Assembly: GCF_003259315.1 (NCBI RefSeq)
Contig: NZ_QLLT01000027.1
Coordinates: 1-64,000, forward strand
Reading direction: 5' to 3'
DNA: 64,000 bases
From: Kitasatospora sp. SolWspMP-SS2h
GTDB lineage: Bacteria > Actinomycetota > Actinomycetes > Streptomycetales > Streptomycetaceae
A program made the translations under genes and the position numbers. Below, piece by piece: positions 32,080 to 40,319 of this stretch (position 1 is the first letter of the stretch; every line of letters starts with the position of its first letter). The notes below the pieces were generated by a model. It worked only from the letters and a program-made list of their open reading frames with translations. It was not told the origin of the DNA and made no database searches.

Positions 32080-32826
32080 TCAGGTCCTCCGCCGCCGGCC
32101 CCGCAGCCACCGGGTCAGCGAGACCGCCCAGCCCGCCGCGGAGGCCGCCACGATCAACACCGCGCCGCCGACCGCCGTCCAGGCCGCGGGCAGCAGCGGA
32201 CCGGCCCGATGCGCGCCGGGCGCGCCCAACGCGTCGAAGGCCGGGACGCGCCGCTCCAGCGCGGCCCGGGACAGCGGCTGGATCACCGCTTCCACCCTCG
32301 CCTTCACCTCGGAGGCGGGCACCGAACCGAAGGCCACGTCGAGGTGGCTTCGCGAGTCCAGGGAGTTGCCGCGGAAGTCGCCGAGCAGGAACAGCCGCCC
32401 CTCGGGCACCGTGACCGAGAACTCGGTCGTGTTCATCCGGACGGGGGCCAGGTAGGGCTCGGACACCTGGTGCCCGTTGACGGTGATCCGTCCTTCGCGG
32501 TCACCGGAGACGGTGTCGCCGCCGACCGCGACCACGCGTTTCACCAGGGTCGCGTTCCCCCAGTCCTGGTCCTGGAAGACGACGATGTCGCCGCGGCCGG
32601 CGGATTCGCCGGTGCGGGCCAGGACGGTGTCGCCGGACTCCAGGGTCGGGCTCATCGAACCGGTCGGGATCCGGTAGGGCCGGTACTGGACGGCGAGCAC
32701 TCCGAAGCCGCCGACCAGCATCGCGAAGCCGAGCGCGATCACCACGCCCTGCACGATCGACGCGGTGTTCCGGCGGCGGGCCGGTCCGGCCCCGGTGCGC
32801 GGTGTCCGCTCCGCGACGCTGCTCAT
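32080..32826 (-). CDS. sipZ: Type I signal peptidase SipZ
   Basis: 248-residue membrane-bound signal peptidase that cleaves Sec/Tat signal peptides on the outer face. N-terminal anchor at about 24-46 (IVQGVVIALGFAMLVGGFGV). Catalytic Ser57 in IPTGSMSPTL (Thr instead of the usual Ser before the Gly) and Lys96 in LVKRVVAVGGD. The box LLGDFRGNSLDSR also departs from the GDHR of its neighbours. A second hydrophobic helix near the C-terminus (about 210-232) ends in RRRR, giving a second anchor. It is the most divergent and shortest of the four and starts a unit with the Nudix and DUF2469 genes. Confidence 0.93.
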   Translation of the reverse strand: MSSVAERTPRTGAGPARRRNTASIVQGVVIALGFAMLVGGFGVLAVQYRPYRIPTGSMSPTLESGDTVLARTGESAGRGDIVVFQDQDWGNATLVKRVVAVGGDTVSGDREGRITVNGHQVSEPYLAPVRMNTTEFSVTVPEGRLFLLGDFRGNSLDSRSHLDVAFGSVPASEVKARVEAVIQPLSRAALERRVPAFDALGAPGAHRAGPLLPAAWTAVGGAVLIVAASAAGWAVSLTRWLRGRRRRT

Positions 32827-33008
32827 CGGTTACGCCCTCTCCTGGTGCTCGGGCGCTCCGGCCGAGCGCTCTCGGCCGGTCCGCCCGCCGCCGGTCGACC
32901 GCCGGCCGGCCGGGGCCGGACAGCGCTGCGGGCCGTGGCACGTGCGAGCAGATTACTCGCCGGTACCACGGCCCGCGCAAGAGGCGTAGCCGACCGATCG
33001 CCCTCCGG

Positions 33009-33926
33009 TCAGCGGCGGCGCCTGCGCACCCACCACACGGCGGGGGCGGCGAGCGCCGTACCGGCCATGGTCGGAGCGAGCGGTCCGGCGGCGGCCAGGC
33101 CCTTCTGGTCGAAGGTGTCCGGGACGGGCAGCGTCGCCCAGTCGCCGATCGGCCAGGCCACCACGAACGCGCGGCCGACCACGTTGTCGACCGGGACGGT
33201 TCCGCCGCCGGGCTGGTCCATGTGGTACCGCGAGTCCAGGGAGTTGCCCCGGTGGTCACCCATCACCCAGAGCCGTCCCTTGGGCACGTTCACCGGGCCG
33301 AAGGGCTTCTCCCCGCACGGGGTGTTGCCGGGGAAGATGTACGGCTCGTCGAGCGCGACGCCGTTCACCTTGACCGGGCCGGAGCCCTGGCACTCCACGG
33401 TGTCACCGCCCACCGCGATGACCCGCTTGATCAGGTCCTTCTCGTCGCTGGACGGCATCAGCCCGATGAAGCTGAACACATCCTGCACGCCGCGCACGAA
33501 GGAGTTGTCGCTGCGCTGGGTCGGCTCGTCGTTCAGCCAGCCGCCCGGGTCCTTGAAGACCACCACCTCGCCGCGCTCCGGCTCCGAGCCGAACCACGGG
33601 GTGAGCTTGTCGACCAGGACGCGGTCGCCGACCTGCAGCGTGTTCTCCATCGACCCGGAGGGGATCGAGAACGCCTGGACGAAGAAGGTCTTGATCACCA
33701 GGGCCAGGATCAGCGCGATGCCGATCAGGATCGGCAGTTCCTTCCAGAAGGAACGCTGCTTCGGCGCCCGCCTGGACGGCGCCGCCGAATCCCCGGCGGC
33801 CTCCGCCCCCGCCTCGGCGTCCCGCTGCTCCTCGCCGTCACCGGCGGGCAGTCCCTCCTGGTTGCCCACGGGTTCCCCGTCGGGCTCCGGAGCACCTGAG
33901 CGGGCACCGATCACCAGATCCCCCAC
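33009..33926 (-). CDS. sipY: Type I signal peptidase SipY
   Basis: 305 residues from GTG 33926, chosen for GGGAGGAG 7 bases upstream. An acidic Glu/Ala/Gly cytoplasmic tail (1-55) precedes one membrane helix (about 64-84, LPILIGIALILALVIKTFFV). Catalytic Ser92 in SIPSGSMENTL; Lys167 in LIKRVIAVGGD. Box E is GDHRGNSLDSRYHM. A C-terminal hydrophobic segment ending RRRRR gives a possible second anchor. Third of four adjacent signal peptidase genes on this strand (sipW, sipX, sipY, sipZ in transcription order). Confidence 0.93.
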   Translation of the reverse strand: MGDLVIGARSGAPEPDGEPVGNQEGLPAGDGEEQRDAEAGAEAAGDSAAPSRRAPKQRSFWKELPILIGIALILALVIKTFFVQAFSIPSGSMENTLQVGDRVLVDKLTPWFGSEPERGEVVVFKDPGGWLNDEPTQRSDNSFVRGVQDVFSFIGLMPSSDEKDLIKRVIAVGGDTVECQGSGPVKVNGVALDEPYIFPGNTPCGEKPFGPVNVPKGRLWVMGDHRGNSLDSRYHMDQPGGGTVPVDNVVGRAFVVAWPIGDWATLPVPDTFDQKGLAAAGPLAPTMAGTALAAPAVWWVRRRRR

Positions 33927-34129
33927 GACATCTCCTCCCTGCTGTGCGGACGCCTGTGCGCCCGCGCTCACGAGTGCCGCACAGCGGGCACCACACTCTG
34001 CGATCGATCGAAAACCCGCCTCTGGCTTGCCCACTGGGGCAGGCACGACACCAGGCCGGAACCGAGCACTTCACACTTCTCTATCACTACCGGTCGACGC
34101 GCCCGTGCTCCCACGCGCCGACCCGGATG

Positions 34130-35254
34130 TCAGTCGGCCACCGGCCCGCCCCTCCGACGCGTGCCGCGGTACCGGGTGAGGAGCGGAAGCACGCCCAACA
34201 CACCCATAACGAGCGGGGGTTCCGCAGGAACCGGCCCGATGGCCGCCGATCCGGCCGCCCGCCCCGGCAGGGAGGAGAGTGAATCGGGAACGCCGAGTTG
34301 ACCGAAGTGGGAGAGCGGCCAGGCCACCACGAAGGCGCGCCCGACCACGTTCCCCACCGGGATCGTCCCGGAGCCCGGGTTGCCCATGTGGTAGCGGGAG
34401 TCGGCGGACAGGTCGCGGTGGTCGCCCATCACCCAGAGCCGTCCCTGGGGCACCGTCACCTTGAAGGTGATCCGCGAGGGTGAGTTGCCGGCCGCGACGT
34501 ACGGCTCGTCCAGCGGCGTGCCGTTCACGCTCACCCGGCCGTGCTCGTCGCAGCACTCGACGGTGTCGCCGCCGACACCGATCACCCGCTTGATCAGGTC
34601 CCGCTCGTCATCGGAAGGGAGCAGGCCCACCGCCGAGAACACCGACTTCACGTTCCGCAGCACGGGCCCGTCCGTGGACGGCTTGTGGTCGTTCTCCAGC
34701 CAGCCGCCCGGGTCCCTGAAGACCACCACCTCACCGCGCTCCGGCTCCGAGCCGAACCACGGGGTGAGCTTGTCCACGACGACCCGGTCGCCGATCCGCA
34801 GGGTCTGTTCCATCGAACCGGAGGGGATCACGAACACCTGGATCAGGAACGTCTTCATCACCAGCGCGATGACCAGGGCCACCAACACGATCACCGGCAG
34901 CTCGCGCAGGAGGGAGCGACGGCTGCGGCGCGCGGCGCGCTTGGCGGTGCGGCGGCGCTCGGCGCGGCCCCGGGCGGGACGACTCGCCACACCGTCCGTA
35001 CCGCCCGGGCCGACGCCGCCCGCACCGACGCCGGCGGTACCGCTGCCGCCGTGGCCGACTGCGTCCCGCGCGTCGTCTGCGCCGTCCGTGTCTTCCGTGC
35101 CCGTCGCGCCCTCCGTCCCTCCCGAGGGCGGCAGGTACACCGACGCGGACCCGGACGCGGGGTCGTGGGCGGGGTCGGCTCCGAGGTCGGAGTCGGACGG
35201 CCCGGCGGCAGCGGCGGCAGCGGCGGCAGTCCTGGGTCTACCTCTGCTCCCCAT
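34130..35254 (-). CDS. sipX: Type I signal peptidase SipX
   Basis: 374 residues. ATG 35254 lies inside the end of the preceding sipW (17-nt overlap) with GAGGGG upstream. Long Ala/Gly/Asp-rich cytoplasmic region (1-110) with a basic stretch (AERRRTAKRAARRSRRSLLR), then the membrane helix LPVIVLVALVIALVMKTFLI. Catalytic Ser147 in VIPSGSMEQTL, Lys222 in DLIKRVIGVGGD. Box E is GDHRDLSADSRYHM. The core is very similar to SipY, so a tandem duplication is likely. C-terminal hydrophobic anchor ending RRGGPVAD. Confidence 0.93.
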   Translation of the reverse strand: MGSRGRPRTAAAAAAAAGPSDSDLGADPAHDPASGSASVYLPPSGGTEGATGTEDTDGADDARDAVGHGGSGTAGVGAGGVGPGGTDGVASRPARGRAERRRTAKRAARRSRRSLLRELPVIVLVALVIALVMKTFLIQVFVIPSGSMEQTLRIGDRVVVDKLTPWFGSEPERGEVVVFRDPGGWLENDHKPSTDGPVLRNVKSVFSAVGLLPSDDERDLIKRVIGVGGDTVECCDEHGRVSVNGTPLDEPYVAAGNSPSRITFKVTVPQGRLWVMGDHRDLSADSRYHMGNPGSGTIPVGNVVGRAFVVAWPLSHFGQLGVPDSLSSLPGRAAGSAAIGPVPAEPPLVMGVLGVLPLLTRYRGTRRRGGPVAD

Positions 35255-36143
35255 GGCCACCGGTCCCCTCAATCGCGGCGAACGCCGCCGGTCGGTCGAG
35301 GGAGGTGGCGCGGCCGAGGGGGAACATCACCCAGTCCGCGCGGCCGATCACCTTGTCCTCGGGCACGGCGCCTCCGCCGGGCTCGCCGAGGTGGTCGCGG
35401 GAGTCCCGGGAGGCGCTGCGGTGGTCGCCCATCATCCACAACTTGCCGTCAGGAACCACGATGTCGAACGGTACCGCCGAGGGCGCGTCGCCGGGGAGCA
35501 GGTAGGCGCTCTCGTCCAGCGGCACGCCGTTGACGCTGAGCCGGCCGTCGGTGCCGCAGCAGGTGATCCGGTCGCCGCCGACGCCGATCACCCGCTTCAC
35601 GTAGACCGTGTCACCGGCCGGGGCGAGGCCCGCGCCGGCCAGCAGCCGCTTCAGGCCGGACGGTTCCTCCTGGTACGGCAGGAAGGAGCCGATGCCGTCG
35701 AAGACCACCACGTCGCCCCGCTGCGGGTGCTTGCCGAAGGCGTACGCGAGCTGGTTGACCAGCACCCGGTCGCCCGGCCGCAGTGTCCCCTCCATCGAGC
35801 CGGACGGCACCGCGAAGGGCCGGACCACGAAGGCGTTCACCAGCAGCAGCACGACCACGCACACCGCCGCGATCCACAGCAGGTCCCGCGACCACCGCCG
35901 CCCGCCGCCGTGGCCGTCGTCCCCCGCGTCCTCGGGGTCGTCCTCGCCCGCTGGGCCCTCCCCACCTTCGGATTCCGTGCCGGAAGCCGGGGCGGTGGCA
36001 GTGCCGGTGGCGGCGCCGGCGGCGCTGGTGACGGTGCCGGTCGCCGCTCCGGGGGCGGAAACGGCGGCGGACCGCGGCGGCGAGTCCGCACCCGTGGGTG
36101 CGGGACTGCCGTCGCGGTCCGCTGGTGGCTCGTGCGTGCTCAT
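35238..36143 (-). CDS. sipW: Type I signal peptidase SipW
   Basis: 301 residues. N-terminal 80 residues are disordered Ala/Thr/Gly/Glu. Membrane helix about 87-105 (LLWIAAVCVVVLLLVNAFVV). Catalytic Ser116 in AVPSGSMEGTL; Lys183 in YVKRVIGVGGD. Box E is GDHRSASRDSRDHL. No C-terminal anchor, unlike the other three. First gene of the sip cluster. ATG 36143 has no Shine-Dalgarno on its own strand; instead GGAGGTG appears on the opposite strand right there, so initiation may be leaderless or at another codon. Ends overlapping sipX. Confidence 0.92.
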   Translation of the reverse strand: MSTHEPPADRDGSPAPTGADSPPRSAAVSAPGAATGTVTSAAGAATGTATAPASGTESEGGEGPAGEDDPEDAGDDGHGGGRRWSRDLLWIAAVCVVVLLLVNAFVVRPFAVPSGSMEGTLRPGDRVLVNQLAYAFGKHPQRGDVVVFDGIGSFLPYQEEPSGLKRLLAGAGLAPAGDTVYVKRVIGVGGDRITCCGTDGRLSVNGVPLDESAYLLPGDAPSAVPFDIVVPDGKLWMMGDHRSASRDSRDHLGEPGGGAVPEDKVIGRADWVMFPLGRATSLDRPAAFAAIEGTGGHGEQR

Positions 36144-36208
36144 CGGAGGTGAGCTTATCCCCCCGGTCTACACCGGTTGGAGGGCCGACCCCGGGTGAGC
36201 CTGCGCGA

Positions 36209-36559
36209 TCACGCGTCGCGCTTCTCCTTGATCTTCGCGGCCTTGCCGCGGAGGTCGCGCAGGTAGTACAGCTTGGCGCGGCGGACCGCACCGCGGGTCA
36301 CGACCTCGATCTTCTCGACGACCGGGGTGTGCACCGGGAAGGTGCGCTCGACACCGACGTTGAAGCTGACCTTGCGAACGGTGAAGGTCTCACCGATGCC
36401 GGCGCCGTGACGGCGGATGACGACGCCCTGGAAGACCTGGACGCGCGAGCGGCTGCCTTCGATGACTCGGACGTGCACCTTGAGGGTGTCGCCGGGGCGG
36501 AAGGCGGGGACGTCGGTGCGCAGCGAGGCCGCGTCGACAGCAGCGAGCTTGTTGCTCAT
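36209..36559 (-). CDS. rplS: 50S ribosomal protein L19
   Basis: 116 residues, normal L19 length. Start ATG 36559 (MSNKLAAVDAASLRTDVPAF) with GGAGAG upstream. Core: FRPGDTLKVHVRVIEGSRSR, VQVFQGVVIRRHGAG, VERTFPVHTPVVEKIEVV, KLYYLRDLRGKAAKIKE. Preceded by trmD with a 156-bp gap. Part of the rpsP-rimM-trmD-rplS cluster. Confidence 0.97.
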   Translation of the reverse strand: MSNKLAAVDAASLRTDVPAFRPGDTLKVHVRVIEGSRSRVQVFQGVVIRRHGAGIGETFTVRKVSFNVGVERTFPVHTPVVEKIEVVTRGAVRRAKLYYLRDLRGKAAKIKEKRDA

Positions 36560-36715
36560 CGTTGCTCTCCATCGCAGGCGCCACGGGCCGCCCACGGATA
36601 TTCGTGTCAACTGGGTGGTGCTGCGGGCCGCTTCGGCTGGCGGTGAGCCCCCCGTGGCGGGGGCACCGGTCCACTGGCTCCCCGCGAGGGGAGCCGGGCG
36701 ACAGACAGCAGTCGC

Positions 36716-37543
36716 CTATTGTTCCACAGGGTCGGCCGTGGACCGAAATCGGCCGTCCGCCTCGTCCCAGGCCAGGCCGAGCACGCTGAGCGCTTCGCGC
36801 TCCTTCTTCGTGAACGCCTCGCGCTGCCACCGGGCCACCAGGTCCGGCCGGTTGGCGAGGGTGCGGGCGAACGCCTGCTCGCGCCGCCACTGGGCGATCT
36901 TCCCGTGGTGGCCGCTGAGCAGGACCTCCGGCACCTCCCGGCCGCGCCACTCGGCGGGCTTGGTATACACCGGGCCCTCCAACAGGTCGGCCATGGCACC
37001 GGGGGCGAAGGAGTCGTCGCGGTGCGACTCGGCGTTGCCCAGCACGCCGGGCAGCAGCCGGGCGATCGCCTCGACCATCACCAGCACGGCGACCTCGCCG
37101 CCCGCCAGCACGTAGTCGCCGATCGAGGTCTCGACCACCGGCATCCGGGTCGCGGCCTCCTCGATGACCCGGCGGTCGATGCCCTCGTAGCGGGCGGGCG
37201 CGAAGGCCAGCCAGGGGCGGGCGGCCAGGTCCTGGGCCAGCTCCTGGGTGAAGGGGCGTCCGCTGGGGGTGGGCACCACCAGGGTCGGCACCTCGCCCTC
37301 GGGCCCGGCGGCCAGGACGGCGTCCAGGGCGGCGCCCCACGGCTCGGGCTTCATCACCATGCCGGGTCCGCCGCCGTAGGGGGTGTCGTCCACGGTGCGG
37401 TGGATGTCGGTGGTCCAGGTCCGCAGGTCGTGCAGGTGGACGTCCAGCTGCCCGCGGGCCCGCGCCTTGCCGACCAGGGAGACGTTCAGCGGCTCCAAGT
37501 ACTCGGGGAAGATCGTGACGACGTCGATCCGCAGGTCGCTCAC
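36716..37543 (-). CDS. trmD: tRNA (guanine-37-N1)-methyltransferase
   Basis: 275-residue SPOUT-fold enzyme methylating G37 next to the anticodon, preventing frameshifts. Seen: RIDVVTIFPEYLEPLNVSLV at the N-terminus, DDTPYGGGPGMVMKPEP, ETSIGDYVLAGGEVAVLVMV (the trefoil knot), and VLLSGHHGKIAQWRREQA. GTG 37543 overlaps the rimM stop (GTGA), so translation is coupled. Slightly longer than E. coli TrmD (about 255). Confidence 0.97.
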   Translation of the reverse strand: MSDLRIDVVTIFPEYLEPLNVSLVGKARARGQLDVHLHDLRTWTTDIHRTVDDTPYGGGPGMVMKPEPWGAALDAVLAAGPEGEVPTLVVPTPSGRPFTQELAQDLAARPWLAFAPARYEGIDRRVIEEAATRMPVVETSIGDYVLAGGEVAVLVMVEAIARLLPGVLGNAESHRDDSFAPGAMADLLEGPVYTKPAEWRGREVPEVLLSGHHGKIAQWRREQAFARTLANRPDLVARWQREAFTKKEREALSVLGLAWDEADGRFRSTADPVEQ

Positions 37544-38175
37544 GCGCCGCCGCCGTTCTCGCCGGAGTCCGAGCCGCCGTTCTCGGCGGCGTCCGGGCCG
37601 GTGCCCGGGCCCTCCTCCGAGCCGTCGCCCGAACCCTCCTCCGCCCCCGCACCCGCACCCGCGTCGGCGGCGTCGATCAGGCCGGGCGGCGGGGTGATGA
37701 CGGCGCGCTGCTCGTCCAGGTCGATGGTGGGGACGATCTGCTCGACGAACGGGATCAGCACCTCGGTGCCGTCGGGGCGCTGGACGGTGAGCAGGTCCTG
37801 GTACGGGAGGTGGAGCACCTCGGTGAGCTCGCCGACCGGGGTGCCGTCGGCCAGCACCACGTCCAGGCCGATGAGTTGGTGGTCGTAGTACTCGTCCGGG
37901 TCGTCGGGGGTCTCGTCCGGGTCGACCTCGGCGATCAGCATGGTGCCGCGCAGGGCCTCGGCGGCGGTGCGGTCCTTGACGCCGGCGAAGCGCAGCAGCA
38001 GGCGCCCGCTGTGCACCCGGCCGGTCTCGACGGTCAGCGGTCCGATGGCGGCGGGGTCGGTGAGGAGGACCGCGCCGGGCCCGAGCCGCAGCTCCGGCTC
38101 GTCGGTGCGGACTTCGACACTGACGTCCCCTCGGATGCCGTGGGCGCGGCCGATCCTGCCGACGACGAGCTGCAC
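37540..38175 (-). CDS. rimM: 16S rRNA processing protein RimM
   Basis: 211 residues from GTG 38175 (AGGAG upstream); in-frame codons beyond it run through low-complexity sequence and are not protein. RimM assists 30S head maturation with S19. Core: VVGRIGRAHGIRGDVSVEVR, DRTAAEALRGTMLI, YYDHQLIGLDVVL, VLHLPYQDLLTVQRPDG and IPFVEQIVPTIDL. The last 35 residues are Gly/Glu/Asp/Ser repeats absent from most RimM proteins, coded by GC-rich repeats. Coupled to trmD by a 4-nt overlap. Confidence 0.95.
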   Translation of the reverse strand: MQLVVGRIGRAHGIRGDVSVEVRTDEPELRLGPGAVLLTDPAAIGPLTVETGRVHSGRLLLRFAGVKDRTAAEALRGTMLIAEVDPDETPDDPDEYYDHQLIGLDVVLADGTPVGELTEVLHLPYQDLLTVQRPDGTEVLIPFVEQIVPTIDLDEQRAVITPPPGLIDAADAGAGAGAEEGSGDGSEEGPGTGPDAAENGGSDSGENGGGA

Positions 38176-38287
38176 GGTGATCGTTCTCCTGAGAGGTGAT
38201 GGCACTGGTGGGAAGCGGGGAGCCCCCGGAACGGAGAGCTCCCGGAGCCGGGAAGATCCCGGGAGCGGGAAGGACCCGGAAACGGGA

Positions 38288-38323
38288 AGGACCGGCCGGG
38301 ACGGATGCGTCCCGGCCGGTCCT
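38288..38323 (-). terminator. Strong hairpin between khpA and rimM
   Basis: A perfect 15-bp stem (38288-38302 with 38309-38323, 6-nt loop) lies in the 200-bp spacer between khpA and rimM, all minus strand. The spacer is otherwise rich in CGGGAAG repeats and holds no gene. It could terminate the rpsP-khpA transcript or act as an attenuator ahead of rimM. Confidence 0.65.
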
Positions 38324-38375
38324 GAAACCCGGTTGGCCGACCTGGCGGTCGGCGCCCTCGGCGGTCGAGCGGAGG

Positions 38376-38615
38376 TCAGCGGAGGCTGTCCACGTCGACC
38401 AGGTCGACCCGGACGTTGCGTCCGCCCAGGGCGCCGACCACGGTGCGCAGCGCGCGAGCCGTGCGGCCGCCCCGGCCGATCACCTTGCCGAGGTCGTCGG
38501 GGTGCACGCGCACCTCGATGGTGTGGCCGCGGCGCAGGTTCCGCGAGCGGACCTGCACCTCGTCGGGGTGCTCGACGATGCCCTTCACCAGGTGATCGAG
38601 GGCTTCCTCGATCAT
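38376..38615 (-). CDS. khpA: KH-domain RNA-binding protein KhpA
   Basis: 79 residues, a single KH domain with the G-x-x-G loop in DDLGKVIGRGGRTARALRTV. This is the small RNA chaperone next to rpsP that often pairs with KhpB. Starts 3 bases after the rpsP stop, so it is in the same transcript. The region after it contains a strong hairpin before rimM. Function in cell shape and translation control is known from other bacteria, not shown here. Confidence 0.93.
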   Translation of the reverse strand: MIEEALDHLVKGIVEHPDEVQVRSRNLRRGHTIEVRVHPDDLGKVIGRGGRTARALRTVVGALGGRNVRVDLVDVDSLR

Positions 38616-38617
38616 GC

Positions 38618-39046
38618 TCAGGCCTCGGTGGAAGCGGCCTCGGCCTCGTCAGCCTTGTCCGACTTCTTGGCCTTCGGGGTGATGGCGACACCGGTGGTGG
38701 CGTCCTCGAAGCCGGCGACGGCCTTGGCGAACAGGTGCGAGAAGTCCTCGACCTTGGGCTCGGCCACCTTCAGCGGCTCCGGAGCCGGCAGGCCCTTGAA
38801 CTTCTGCCAGTCGCCGGTCAGCTTGAGGATGGCGAGGACCGGCTCGGTCGGCTGGGCGCCGACGGACAGCCAGTACTGGGCGCGCTCGCCGTCGACCTCG
38901 ATCTTCGAGGGGTTGTACGTCGGCTGGTAGATGCCGATCTCCTCGATCGCGCGGCCGTCACGCTTGGTGCGCGAGTCGGCGACGACGATGCGGTAGTGCG
39001 GGGAGCGGATCTTGCCCAGACGCTTCAGCTTGATCTTGACAGCCAC
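38618..39046 (-). CDS. rpsP: 30S ribosomal protein S16
   Basis: 142 residues from GTG 39046 (AGGAG upstream). Core MAVKIKLKRLGKIRSPHYRI, VVADSRTKRDGRAIEEIG and YQPTYNPSKIEVDGERAQYW is S16. After about residue 85 a C-terminal extension ends in Lys/Glu/Ala repeats (PKAKKSDKADEAEA), long compared with the 80-90 residue proteins of other phyla but common in actinobacteria. First gene of rpsP-khpA. Confidence 0.97.
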   Translation of the reverse strand: MAVKIKLKRLGKIRSPHYRIVVADSRTKRDGRAIEEIGIYQPTYNPSKIEVDGERAQYWLSVGAQPTEPVLAILKLTGDWQKFKGLPAPEPLKVAEPKVEDFSHLFAKAVAGFEDATTGVAITPKAKKSDKADEAEAASTEA

Positions 39047-39356
39047 GGGTGTGGATTCTCCTGGTTTTGACGTGGGTGAGCAGCGCTCCGCCGCGTGGGG
39101 CTGCGGCGCGAGGTGCCGTTCAAGGGACACGCCAGCCGTTAGGAGAGAGGGTCCTGTCTAGGCTGCCGGGTACTCAGCCATCCATTGTGCCACACCGCCG
39201 AATGGCCCCCGGACGGCGCCCCCGCACGGTCCGGACAAGGACCTCCGGGTGCCGACGGGCCGCGGGCACCCCGCCCGCGGCCCGGTCGAGCACCGTCCCG
39301 ACCGGAACACCGTCCCGACCGGAACACTGCCCCGGTCGGACGCCGCCCGGAACGGT
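39047..39356. other. Gene-free interval with terminator and 17-bp duplication
   Basis: 310 bp between rpsP and the SprT-like gene, both minus strand. An 11-bp hairpin (39257-39267 with 39273-39283) lies about 75 bases after the SprT-like stop and probably terminates that gene. A 17-bp tandem duplication CGTCCCGACCGGAACAC occurs at 39294-39310 and 39311-39327. The rpsP promoter should lie in the remaining part near 39100-39200. Confidence 0.55.
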
Positions 39357-39935
39357 TCAGGCGATCTTGAACGGCTGCTGGCAGGCGCCGCAGACGATCG
39401 AGGCCTGCGCCAGCACGGACGGGACGACGCGGACGTTGCGACCGCAGCCGCACACCGCCTTGACCCGGACGCCGCCGCCCGAGGAGCCGTGCCGTGCGGC
39501 CGGCCCGCGGAAGGCGCGGTGGTTGCCCTCGCCGGCGACGGCGAGCTGGTGCGCCCCGAGCGCGCGGTCGAGACGCTCGATGGTCTCGGCGTAGCGGTCG
39601 CGGGTCTCGTGCCCCATCGTCACCTGGGAGAAGCCGCTGCTGGCGTGCGGCTCGACCGGGTGGGCCAGGCCCAGCTCGGAGGCGAGCAGCAGGAAGCGGC
39701 GGTTGTGGTAGCGGCCGGCCCGCGAGGTGTCGCGGATCTCCCGGGCGGCGGCCAGGCCGTGGGCGGCCTCGTGCAGCAGTCGCTCGAAGTTGAGCTGGGT
39801 GCCGCAGGCGGACGAGGACTCGCCGATCAGCGCCTCGGGCGACGCCAGATCGGGCAGGTCCCGGTGGTGGGCCTGGATGTCACTCCAGGCGGCGGCCAGT
39901 TCGGCCGCGAGGACGAGGGGCTGTGTCGTGCTCAC
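39357..39935 (-). CDS. SprT-like putative zinc metalloprotein (HEAAH plus zinc ribbon)
   Basis: 192 residues from GTG 39935; no clear Shine-Dalgarno. An HExxH metal motif is present, HEAAH at 55-59 within NFERLLHEAAHGLAAARE. It is followed by a basic RYHNRRFLLLASELGL (His77 could be the third ligand) and a C-terminal zinc-ribbon-like pair, CGCG (162-165) and CGAC (182-185). This HExxH plus zinc ribbon arrangement is that of the SprT/Spartan family, metalloproteases implicated in DNA-protein crosslink repair. I recall the locus as a hypothetical protein beside rpsP, so the family assignment is my inference from motifs. Confidence 0.7.
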   Translation of the reverse strand: MSTTQPLVLAAELAAAWSDIQAHHRDLPDLASPEALIGESSSACGTQLNFERLLHEAAHGLAAAREIRDTSRAGRYHNRRFLLLASELGLAHPVEPHASSGFSQVTMGHETRDRYAETIERLDRALGAHQLAVAGEGNHRAFRGPAARHGSSGGGVRVKAVCGCGRNVRVVPSVLAQASIVCGACQQPFKIA

Positions 39936-40319
39936 GCTGTACCAACGATGGAGAGAGAGGCGGTGTTCCGGCGGGCACCCAGGTCGGGGAATTCCCAGCG
40001 GACTCTCAGAAACGCACTTCCGCGCGCGAATTGCGCGGCTCCGGACTGACGCAAGACCAACCCCCTGCACGTATCGAACCGGCGGGTTTCGCCGGGCTCT
40101 CGGCACCCGCCGCGGAGCCCAACATCCCCACGGCGGACGGCCCGCGTCCTGTCCGAAAATTGACAGGGCCACGGGCCGTACACCGTACCGCTTGTCGACT
40201 ACCTCGGGGAGTTGACTGGTGAGTAGCTCAATTGCCGTGACGCGGAACGGGATTCCGGAATTCGCCGGGAGAGCCGCCGATCGCGCAGTTCACGGGTCCG
40301 GGACCGGCCGGGAACCGGT
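39936..40319. other. Gene-free interval between SprT-like gene and proS
   Basis: 384 bp with lower GC than its surroundings (runs such as GAATTCCC and TTGCGCGG). No frame here shows a family. It should contain the SprT-like gene's promoter. A long plus-strand open frame starting at 40219 is only the antisense of proS. Confidence 0.4.
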
